Source of the DNA: Nitrosomonas sp.
GTDB lineage: Bacteria; Pseudomonadota; Gammaproteobacteria; Burkholderiales; Nitrosomonadaceae
Direction: 5' to 3'
DNA: 43,103 nucleotides
Assembly: GCF_019752415.1 (NCBI RefSeq)
Contig: NZ_JAIEME010000104.1
Coordinates: forward strand, 1 to 43,103
Positions 18,314 to 25,324 of the stretch are shown here, piece after piece. Position 1 is the stretch's first letter. Each line of letters opens with the position of its first letter. The translations under genes were made by a program, and so were the position numbers. The notes under the pieces were generated by a model, which saw only the letters and a list, made by a program, of their open reading frames with translations, did not search any database and had not been told where the DNA came from.

Positions 18314-19899
18314 ACAGAGATTCTGCAGCACTACAAAACCAACACTTCGATCTCCTGGTCTGCGGCGGCGGCATATACGGTGCTTGGACTGCGTATGATG
18401 CGGCGCTACGCGGCCTGAAAGTAGTCCTCATTGAACAAGGCGATTGGGCCAGCGCCACCTCATCGGCATCCAGCAAACTCATCCATGGTGGTCTGCGCTA
18501 CCTGGAAACCTATGATTTCAAACTAGTCAGTAAATCGCTCAAAGAACGAACACTGTTGCTACACACAGCGCCACACCGTGTTTGGCCACTGCGTTTTGGC
18601 GTCCCTGTTTATGCACAGCACCGAATGAACCGGATTCAACTGAAATTAGGGTTAGCACTTTATGATTTTCTATCAGGTGATAGCGATCCGCAATTGCGTC
18701 ACAGCTATTTCAACCCAGAACAGTTCATGGAACACTTTCCTTGCCTCGATGAGCAAGCACTGAAAGGTGGATTTACTTATGCCGACGCGCAAACTGATGA
18801 CGCGCGACTGGTATTGGAACTAATTTCAGGCGCGCAAGATGCCGGTGCAAGCTGCATCAATTACTGCAAATTGGTCCAGTTACTGGAAACCAATGGAAAA
18901 GCGAATGGAGCAATCGTCCAGGATCAGCTCACTCAGACCGAGCAGAAAATCAGTGCCAAGCAAATTGTTTTCACTACCGGTCAGTGGCTGGAAAAAGAAG
19001 TCAAAAGCCGCGAATGGTGCCGCCTGGCGAAAGGGATTCATCTGGTTATGCCCGGCATGCTGAAAGATGAAGCCTTATTGCTAACGGCCAAATCAGATGG
19101 CCGGGTGTTTTTTATGATTCCCTGGTATGGCTTGACGCTGTTGGGCACAACCGATACCGATTTTAAAGGGAATATCGAGCAGGTTTCCGTCGATGCGAGT
19201 GATATTGATTATTTGCTGGCTGCCGCCAATAATTATTTGAGAACACCATGGAAAGAATCGGATATTATCGGCCGTTTTGCCGGGGTTCGAGTTTTTAAAC
19301 AAAATACTCAAACGGCTTCCTCTGGCTCACCGTCTGCTGTCAGCCGCGATTGGGAACTAAAATCTGCCTCCAACGGAGTACATTATGCTGTCGGTGGAAA
19401 AATAACTTCGTCACGCCAGGATGCCGCCAGTATCGTCGATACGGTGTGTTCACAACTTGGTAATGCTTTGCCCTGCACAACCCAGGATCGATTATTTCCC
19501 TGGGCGCCGCAGGAAAATTTTGCAGACTGGTCTGCCCGCATGCTGGACCAAGCAATGCAGTTGGGCATTGATACAGAAAGTGCCAGATGGTTGTTGCATC
19601 GTCATGGCACACGAATAACTGAGATTCTTCGCAGCATTGAAACAGAAGCTGATTTGGCGCAGCGCATTATCCCGTCTCTGCCGTTTATTGTAGCCGATCT
19701 GCTTCATTGTGCCGCCACGGAAATGGTTATCCACTTGGAAGATTTGTTACGCCGCCGCCTGCCATTACTCATTCTAGCTAGGCTGACAGAAAACGAGGTG
19801 CAGCAAATTGCCCTGCGCATAGCCGATACCCTGCATTGGGGCGATGCTAGGACACACCAAGAAATTGAGCACTGCTGCAAACAATGGATCACGCACTAA
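18310..19899 (+). CDS. glpD: FAD-dependent aerobic glycerol-3-phosphate dehydrogenase
   Basis: GlpD oxidises glycerol-3-phosphate to dihydroxyacetone phosphate and passes electrons to quinone at the inner membrane. The 529-residue protein has the N-terminal FAD-binding motif LLVCGGGIYGAWTAYDAALRGLKVVLIEQGD, then SATSSASSKLIHGGLRYLE and FMIPWYGLTLLGTTDTD, all GlpD hallmarks. A C-terminal helical domain follows. The final 16 bases overlap the next gene, a glycerol-kinase-like protein. With the preceding phosphodiesterase it forms a path from phospholipid head groups to glycolysis. Confidence 0.93.
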   Translation: MNRDSAALQNQHFDLLVCGGGIYGAWTAYDAALRGLKVVLIEQGDWASATSSASSKLIHGGLRYLETYDFKLVSKSLKERTLLLHTAPHRVWPLRFGVPVYAQHRMNRIQLKLGLALYDFLSGDSDPQLRHSYFNPEQFMEHFPCLDEQALKGGFTYADAQTDDARLVLELISGAQDAGASCINYCKLVQLLETNGKANGAIVQDQLTQTEQKISAKQIVFTTGQWLEKEVKSREWCRLAKGIHLVMPGMLKDEALLLTAKSDGRVFFMIPWYGLTLLGTTDTDFKGNIEQVSVDASDIDYLLAAANNYLRTPWKESDIIGRFAGVRVFKQNTQTASSGSPSAVSRDWELKSASNGVHYAVGGKITSSRQDAASIVDTVCSQLGNALPCTTQDRLFPWAPQENFADWSARMLDQAMQLGIDTESARWLLHRHGTRITEILRSIETEADLAQRIIPSLPFIVADLLHCAATEMVIHLEDLLRRRLPLLILARLTENEVQQIALRIADTLHWGDARTHQEIEHCCKQWITH

Positions 19900-21290
19900 C
19901 CTCGGCAATTGCCCTTGATCTGGGCACGACATCCATTAAAGCTGCTGTAATGGATCGGCAAGGAAATCTCCAGCCTATCGTCACCCGCTCTGCACCTGCC
20001 ATGGATAATCACAATGGACATTATGAAAGTAATGCACTCGATTATGCCGGGATTGCCGAACAAGTTCTGAAAGAATGTATTGCACAAACCGGTAACAATC
20101 CTCCTTTAGGGTTATGCACCCAGCGCTCGTCTTTCCTGATCTGGGACAAAATCAGTGGTAACCCGGTAACACCCCTGATTTCTTGGCAAGATGACCGGGG
20201 AGCAAGTTGCTGTGATCGCCTGCACGCATCAACAGACACCATTCATTACCTGACCGGTTTACGTTTGGCCGCTTATTACTTTGCTCCCAAACTCAGCGTC
20301 CTGTTGCAGGAGAATCCGGCTTGGTGTGAAAAGCTTGTTCAGGGCGAATGGCTGGCAGGCACGCTGGATACTTTTCTGATCTGGCGCTGGACGCACGGTC
20401 AACATTTCCTTACCGACGCGTCGATGGCTGCACGCACCTTGCTGATGGACATCCACCGGCAACACTGGTCAGACACTTTATGCCAACTCTTCGATATTCC
20501 ATGCTCGATTCTGCCGCAAATCAAACCTTCAACCGGATTGAATTTATCTTTACCGAATTTCGGTTTGACGCTACAAGCCAGTGTCGGTGACCAATCGGCT
20601 GCACTGATCGCCAGCCTGACCGATAGCCGAACCGACGCTTTGGTCAATCTTGGCACCGGCGGGTTTGTGATTCGTTCTCTCACTAAGCACGAGCTGGCAT
20701 TTGATGGCTACCTTCAGACATTGGTTTATCTGGATGAGAATCAGCAGGCGCAATTTGCCGTAGAAGGCACACTCAATTCCATCGCCGCTGCACTGGCGCC
20801 ATATCCTGTGAAAGATTGCCGCATTGAAGAATTGGCTGGCAACGATATCTTCTGCCTGGCGGAACCGAGCGGTTTAGGCGCACCGTACTTCCGCCAAGAC
20901 TGGGGAATTTACTTTTCTCAATCTGTCTCCGATTTGACCACACAACAAATCACCGCACTGATGCTCGAAGCTATCATTTTTAGGGTTGCACGCATTCTGG
21001 AAGATTTCCATCATCACTCGCCACTGACTCAAGTCTACCTATCCGGCGGCCTGTCCGAGCTACCCTGCCTACAGCAAGGCATCACTCAATGCGTGCCGTT
21101 CCCGGTTTTTCATTTACAGCAAAAAGAAGCAAGCCTTCAAGGTGCTGCCTTATTCGCCGCTGGACTTAAAATAAACTGTCACCAGCAGGTTAAGCAAATA
21201 GCAACCAAACGCGGAATCAACGCATTATCCGGGAAATTCCAACACTGGAAAAGTTGGCTGGATGACTTATTGTCAACGCACAAAAACTAA
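19884..21290 (+). CDS. FGGY-family carbohydrate kinase, glycerol-kinase-like
   Basis: A 468-residue FGGY kinase. The N-terminal ATP-binding phosphate loop is SAIALDLGTTSIKAAVMD. LGLCTQRSSFLIWDKISGNPVTPLISWQDDRG closely parallels the glycerol kinase block GITNQRET-WDK-TG-P---IVWQDRR, and IPCSILPQIKPSTGLNL and GDQSAALIAS also resemble GlpK. It is some 30 residues shorter than E. coli GlpK, and its GTGGFVIRSLTK and VEGTLNSIAAALAP segments differ from it, so another polyol is possible. Overlap with glpD and the phosphodiesterase context favour glycerol. No glycerol facilitator gene is nearby. Confidence 0.82.
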   Translation: MDHALTSAIALDLGTTSIKAAVMDRQGNLQPIVTRSAPAMDNHNGHYESNALDYAGIAEQVLKECIAQTGNNPPLGLCTQRSSFLIWDKISGNPVTPLISWQDDRGASCCDRLHASTDTIHYLTGLRLAAYYFAPKLSVLLQENPAWCEKLVQGEWLAGTLDTFLIWRWTHGQHFLTDASMAARTLLMDIHRQHWSDTLCQLFDIPCSILPQIKPSTGLNLSLPNFGLTLQASVGDQSAALIASLTDSRTDALVNLGTGGFVIRSLTKHELAFDGYLQTLVYLDENQQAQFAVEGTLNSIAAALAPYPVKDCRIEELAGNDIFCLAEPSGLGAPYFRQDWGIYFSQSVSDLTTQQITALMLEAIIFRVARILEDFHHHSPLTQVYLSGGLSELPCLQQGITQCVPFPVFHLQQKEASLQGAALFAAGLKINCHQQVKQIATKRGINALSGKFQHWKSWLDDLLSTHKN

Positions 21291-21416
21291 CCGAGTCCCT
21301 AAATTATTCCCGCACAAATTATCAATCCTGTAGAATCCGCCATTCAAATACTCAATTGGCTTATCTTTCTATATAATTTTACAAGAATTCATTGCATAAC
21401 CGCATGATATCAAATG

Positions 21417-21445
21417 CATAGATAACGATAAGCTTGTTATCTATG
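21417..21445. repeat. 10-bp perfect inverted repeat upstream of the protoglobin gene
   Basis: CATAGATAAC (21417-21426) and GTTATCTATG (21436-21445) are perfect complements around a nine-base loop, ending 31 bases before the protoglobin ATG. A TATAAT lies at 21372-21377 without a convincing -35, so the repeat could be in the leader as a hairpin or act as an operator. The surrounding 186-base gap holds no gene. Confidence 0.5.
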
Positions 21446-21476
21446 ATGATTAACAGACCTAACAAAAGGAAATTTT

Positions 21477-22067
21477 ATGACAACAAATATACCTGGCTAT
21501 ACCTATGGTAGCGCTTCGCTTGCAAAATCCCCCGTATCACTCGATGATTTTGCCAATCTGAAACAAGCTACTCTGTTTGGCGATGATGATGTGCGCTACC
21601 TGAAAATGTCGCACGACATACTTAAAGATCAAACCGAACAAATTTTGGATGTTTGGTATGGCTTTGTGGGCTCGACACCTTTCCTGCTGCACTACTTCAC
21701 CAATGCAGCCGATGGCACACCCAACATGGACTATTTAGGTGGTGTGCGTAAACGCTTTGGTCAATGGATTCTAGACACCGCAAAAGCCGATTACAACCAA
21801 GATTGGCTCAACTATCAGTACGAAATCGGATTGCGCCACCACACCTCGAAGAAAAATACTACCGACAACGTAAAATCAGTGCCGATCATTCACTTGCACT
21901 ACATTTTTGCATTACTTATCCCGATCACCACCACGCTGCGTCCATTCCTGGAAAAAGCCGGCCATTCCCGTGATGATGTGGATCGTATGCAAGATGCCTG
22001 GCGCAAATCAGTCTTGATGCAAGTCATTCTGTGGTCACAACCTTATATCAAACAAGGCGAGTTCTAA
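21477..22067 (+). CDS. Protoglobin (single-domain haem sensor-type globin)
   Basis: A 196-residue protein resembling Methanosarcina acetivorans protoglobin over its full length, from IPGYTYG at the start through ILDVWYGFVGSTPFLLHYF, RKRFGQWILDT and YEIGLRHHTSKKNTTDNV to SQPYIKQGEF. The conserved distal Trp60-Tyr61 and the proximal histidine (His121 or His122 in LRHH, equivalent to His120 of the archaeal protein) are present. No output domain is fused, so it is a free globin that may bind O2, CO or NO. AAGGA lies six bases before the ATG. The length matches the family. Its role here is unknown; NO handling is an attractive guess. Confidence 0.9.
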   Translation: MTTNIPGYTYGSASLAKSPVSLDDFANLKQATLFGDDDVRYLKMSHDILKDQTEQILDVWYGFVGSTPFLLHYFTNAADGTPNMDYLGGVRKRFGQWILDTAKADYNQDWLNYQYEIGLRHHTSKKNTTDNVKSVPIIHLHYIFALLIPITTTLRPFLEKAGHSRDDVDRMQDAWRKSVLMQVILWSQPYIKQGEF

Positions 22068-22154
22068 TCTTGCTGGGGAGAGTGGTCATTTCCCGCTCTC
22101 CACCCTCGCTTCATTCAGTTGACAGCACTCTCACCGAAATTCCTGTGTTTACCC

Positions 22155-22880
22155 ATGCACTTATCCATCGTCATCCCCGCTTTTAACGAAGAACTATTGA
22201 TTCTGGATTGTCTGAATTCCATTCAAGAATCACTCAAAATCAATCAGAAACCCGGCTTTACCCACGAAGTGGTCGTCGTGGACAACAACTCAACTGATAA
22301 AACTGCAGAACTGGCCACGCAAGCCGGTGCAAAAGTTGTGTTTGAACCGATCAATCAGATCGGCCGTGCACGCAATACCGGTGCAGCAGCTGCAACGGGA
22401 GACTGGCTACTGTTTGTGGATGCCGACAGCTTGCTCAATCCCGGTATGGTGGCCGATATTTTACAAATGATTGAAGGCGGCAAGCATGTTGGTTGCGGCA
22501 GCGTTATGCACATGCCTAACCTGCCGTGGTGGGGTAATGCCGCGATGCACTTATGGACTGTGTTCTCAGTTACCTTCCGCTGGGCATCCGGTGCTTTGGT
22601 GGTTTGCCGCGCAGACGCGTTTTGTGATGTAGGCGGCTTTAATCAGGAATTGTTCGCCGCCGATGAAATCGATCTCAGTCAACTGCTCAAACAATGGGGA
22701 CGCAAACACGGCTTGAAATTCACCATTCTCACCCGCCATCCCCTCGTCACTTCACCCCGCAAAGTGCAACTCTATACCGGCCGTGAAATTGCCGGCCAGA
22801 TATTCAGCGTCCTATTCAATCCGAGAAAAACCTTACAAGACAAGAAAAAGCTACCGATTTGGTACGATGGGCGACGTTAA
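22155..22880 (+). CDS. Family 2 glycosyltransferase
   Basis: A GT2 enzyme of about 241 residues. The start at ATG 22155 (MHLSIVIPAFNEELLILDCL) matches the family N-terminus; an upstream TTG at 22119 would add 12 residues without a good ribosome site. GT-A motifs are VVVDNNSTDKTAEL, RARNTGAAAATGDWLLFVDADS and GFNQELFAADEIDLSQLLK, the last carrying the ED-like catalytic region. No membrane-spanning segment stands out at the C-terminus. It stands alone after the protoglobin gene, and the acceptor is unknown. Confidence 0.85.
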   Translation: MHLSIVIPAFNEELLILDCLNSIQESLKINQKPGFTHEVVVVDNNSTDKTAELATQAGAKVVFEPINQIGRARNTGAAAATGDWLLFVDADSLLNPGMVADILQMIEGGKHVGCGSVMHMPNLPWWGNAAMHLWTVFSVTFRWASGALVVCRADAFCDVGGFNQELFAADEIDLSQLLKQWGRKHGLKFTILTRHPLVTSPRKVQLYTGREIAGQIFSVLFNPRKTLQDKKKLPIWYDGRR

Positions 22881-23184
22881 TCCTAAAAGCCTCAGTTGGA
22901 ATTTGTGATAAAAACGGAGAAAACATTGTACTGTCAATTATTTATTGGGCACGGATTCAAGTTCGAAATCCAGTCGACAAGGTTCTGTCGCATTAACCAT
23001 CGGGCAACAAATGCGTTTTTGCTAAGCATCTTTGAGGGGCATGTAAAACTTGGTAAAGGTCGGAAGTTTACTAGAGTTGGCCTATCAGCTTAACGGAATA
23101 CCTATCGGGAAACACCTGTTTTCCGACATCTCAAAGTTAAATGATGTAATCGGTTTGACCGCTTCCCTTAGTTCTTCATGCTCT

Positions 23185-23262
23185 CCTTGTCCTTGTCCTT
23201 GTCCTTGTCCTTGTCCTTGTCCTTGTCCTTGTCCTTGTCCTTGTCCTTGTCCTTGTCCTTGT
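23185..23262. repeat. (CCTTGT)13 hexanucleotide microsatellite
   Basis: Thirteen exact, uninterrupted copies of CCTTGT, followed by a partial CC. Six-base units preserve reading frame, so length changes would not shift any frame: Pro-Cys repeats on the plus strand and Gly-Gln repeats on the minus strand. No real gene is demonstrated across it. Confidence 0.97.
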
Positions 23263-23437
23263 CCATAATCATTGAGAAAATCACAAACACCTTCAATAAC
23301 AGTTGGTTGATTAATTTCAATCAAATATATTTCATTATTATTTGATATTTCTCAATACATATCATCTTTAATAGATATATATTTAAAAAGTAGATTTATA
23401 CCATGTTATTTGATAATGGGTGAGCATGCACAATAGA

Positions 23438-23550
23438 AATATAACAAAGAGTCGAACAAAATTGGGATGGATCAATTTGATTTCATACCCAAGCACCATC
23501 AATTTGCGCCACCAGTGGTTACTACCATTCGCTTCGATTGAAATCAGTCT
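23438..23550 (-). pseudogene. IS110-family transposase remnant
   Basis: Minus-strand translation from 23544 reads ISIEANGSNHWWRKLMVLGY, then EIKLIHPNFVRLFV. This matches the IS110 transposase segment G-I/M-E-A-C-G-x-x-H-x-W-A-R-x-L-x-x-L-G-H-x-V-x-L-I-P-P-Q-x-V-K-P-F-V, which carries part of the DEDD catalytic region. The catalytic-region alignment ends abruptly at both sides; a TGA lies in frame nine codons upstream (23571-23569) and no KNDxxDA block follows. It is a small decayed fragment. Confidence 0.65.
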
Positions 23551-23642
23551 TGACTTATCAATTCAACAAGTGATTGCTACAGGGCCTTTACTTTTAATAC
23601 CTCAGTGGCAATGGATATAGTTTTTAGACAGCGTGAAGCGCG

Positions 23643-23658
23643 TGTGACTTTTCTCACA
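23643..23658. promoter_or_regulatory. CRP/FNR-type palindrome upstream of the cytochrome peroxidase gene
   Basis: TGTGA-CTTTTC-TCACA is an exact match to the E. coli CRP core consensus TGTGA-N6-TCACA. It ends 112 bases upstream of the di-haem peroxidase ATG, a distance that suits class I activation if transcription starts about 40-50 bases before the ATG. Binding by a CRP- or FNR-family protein is inferred. Confidence 0.5.
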
Positions 23659-23770
23659 GCCAATCACGGTCCGCTCGAATAGACTTGATACCGCAAGTGT
23701 ATTGGTACTTAGTAAAATTTCTCTGAGCTAAAATTTAAGCTCGACATTCATACATAATTGGAGGAAATAA

Positions 23771-25204
23771 ATGCGGAAAAAGAACATTATAAGATTACAA
23801 GCAGTATCGGTTCTGTTTGTTATGCTAACAGCGCCTGTATTTGCGAAAGAAGATCTCAACCCTGATAAATTGCCTAATATGTTCCATTCGGAAAATAGTC
23901 ATGGTAAAGATGCAACCTACAGTACAGCGGGGTTTATTGATCTTAATAATCCGTTCTTCAAAAGCTTGGGAAGCAATGGCCGCAGTTGTGCTACCTGCCA
24001 TCTTCCTTCTCAAGGATGGACAATTACGCCACAAGGCGTCCAGAAGCTCTTCAACGAAACCAAGGGTCTAGATCCGCTTTTCCGTCTGGTTGATGGTGCA
24101 AATTCTCCACTCGCGGATGTATCGACGGTTAAAAAACGCCGTACCGCCTACAGCATGCTCTTGGAAAAAGCAAATATCCGCGTAGGAATTGGCATCCCTG
24201 ACACTGCAGAATTCGAATTGGTCGAAGCCGATGACCCTTATGGATTTGCAAGTGCGACTGAGCTATCGCTATTCCGTCGTCCTATGCCAACCACCAATCT
24301 TAAATTTTTAAGTACCGTCATGTGGGATGGTCGTGAAACAACCCGGATGTCAGGTTCCACTGACTGCATTTTTGGTACTTCGACTTGTTTCTCTCCCGTG
24401 CCTTTTGATTTATCAACCCAGTCCAATCATGCCACATTAGGTCATGCCGAAGCACTTCGGGAATTAACTGGTGCAGAGCGCGAAGCGATCGTGGAGTTTG
24501 AATCTGGCTTATTTACAGCGCAAATACATGATAACAATGCCGGCAAACTAACTGCAAGAAAAGCAGACGGTGGTCCAAAGAAACTGAAGAAGCAAGAATA
24601 TCACTTTGGCATAAATGATACTTTGGTTGGAGATTATCAAACGCGCAAACCTTTTGATCCCAATGCAATGTCCCTCTATAACAGCTGGGAACGATTTAGC
24701 ACCAGCAAATCGTCCAATAGCACTAACAACGCACGCGCTGCGATTGCGCGTGGCCAAGCATTATTTAATACGAAGCCTATCCAGATCATTGGTGTCAAAG
24801 GAATCAATGATGATTTAAGCGTTAGCGTACTTCCAGGCACATGCACGACGTGTCATAACACACCTAATTCGGGTAACCATTCGACACCAATGCCACTAGA
24901 CATCGGCATCGCTGATGAATCGCGCCGGACACCGGATATGCCGCTGTATACGCTGAAAAATAAAACGACTAACGAAATCGTTAAAACAACTGATCCTGGT
25001 CGTGCTTTGATTACCGGCAAATGGAAAGATATTGGCCGCTTTAAAGGACCTATTTTACGTTCGGTCGCTTCACGGCCACCCTACTTCCACGATGGCTCTG
25101 CTGCAGATTTGCCAGCCGTTATTGAATTTTACAACAATCGCTTTAGCATTGGTCTGACTGAAGATGAGAAAGCCGATCTCGTAGCATTCTTGGCAGCACT
25201 GTAA
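23771..25204 (+). CDS. Di-haem cytochrome c peroxidase/MauG family protein
   Basis: A 477-residue exported c-type cytochrome of the bacterial CCP/MauG superfamily. The signal peptide is RLQAVSVLFVMLTAPVFAKED. Two haem-binding motifs are seen: CATCH at 73-77 and CTTCH at 358-362, with a SVASRPPYFHDGSAADLPAVIEFYNNRF C-terminal block typical of the family. It is longer than classical CcpA (about 330 residues), with most of the extra length between the two haem sites, so a MauG-like or other dedicated oxidase is possible. GGAGG six bases before the ATG is a strong ribosome site. It stands alone on the plus strand; its redox partner and substrate are not identified. Confidence 0.88.
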   Translation: MRKKNIIRLQAVSVLFVMLTAPVFAKEDLNPDKLPNMFHSENSHGKDATYSTAGFIDLNNPFFKSLGSNGRSCATCHLPSQGWTITPQGVQKLFNETKGLDPLFRLVDGANSPLADVSTVKKRRTAYSMLLEKANIRVGIGIPDTAEFELVEADDPYGFASATELSLFRRPMPTTNLKFLSTVMWDGRETTRMSGSTDCIFGTSTCFSPVPFDLSTQSNHATLGHAEALRELTGAEREAIVEFESGLFTAQIHDNNAGKLTARKADGGPKKLKKQEYHFGINDTLVGDYQTRKPFDPNAMSLYNSWERFSTSKSSNSTNNARAAIARGQALFNTKPIQIIGVKGINDDLSVSVLPGTCTTCHNTPNSGNHSTPMPLDIGIADESRRTPDMPLYTLKNKTTNEIVKTTDPGRALITGKWKDIGRFKGPILRSVASRPPYFHDGSAADLPAVIEFYNNRFSIGLTEDEKADLVAFLAAL

Positions 25205-25235
25205 AGCAGCCTTTGCCATCGTCTGATGAGAAATG

Positions 25236-25270
25236 GGGCAATTTATTTTAGACCATAAAATAGATTGCCC
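25236..25270. terminator. Strong bidirectional hairpin between convergent genes
   Basis: GGGCAATTTATTTTA (25236-25250) and TAAAATAGATTGCCC (25256-25270) form a 15-base stem with one mismatch and a five-base loop. It sits between the convergent cytochrome peroxidase and P-type ATPase genes. The A/T-rich stem interior and GC base suit a terminator for both, although no long T run follows. Confidence 0.6.
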
Positions 25271-25324
25271 TCAACCTTCCTTGCAATTACAGCCAATTTA
25301 ATTCAATTGAGTTAACTTAGCATC

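Larger units (their letters stand above)
22881..23770. other. 890-base gene-poor scar with repeat and transposase debris
   Basis: No intact gene is supported between the glycosyltransferase and the cytochrome peroxidase. The stretch holds a 13-copy hexanucleotide repeat, an IS110-type transposase remnant and a CRP-like palindrome (listed separately). A perfect TTGATT-N6-AATCAA inverted repeat also occurs at 23307-23324. A minus-strand frame at 23085-23324 (79 codons, TTG start) runs through the repeat as (Gly-Gln)n and ends MSENRCFPIGIPLS. It lacks a ribosome site and I do not call it a gene. I recognise nothing in 22881-23084. Confidence 0.6.

Noticed and set aside
22070..22110. GGAGAG/CTCTCC hairpin after the protoglobin gene as a terminator
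   Set aside because: The stem is only six bases with a long loop and no T run, so termination is not supported.
23185..23262. CRISPR array
   Set aside because: The units are six bases, contiguous and without spacers; no cas gene is present.
23050..23268. Plus-strand frame with (Pro-Cys)n and minus-strand frame with (Gly-Gln)n through the hexamer tract
   Set aside because: Neither has a ribosome site or recognisable flanks; the open frames follow from the repeat itself.
23420..23620. Plus-strand 66-codon frame before the cytochrome peroxidase gene
   Set aside because: It is antisense to the IS110 remnant and has no ribosome site.
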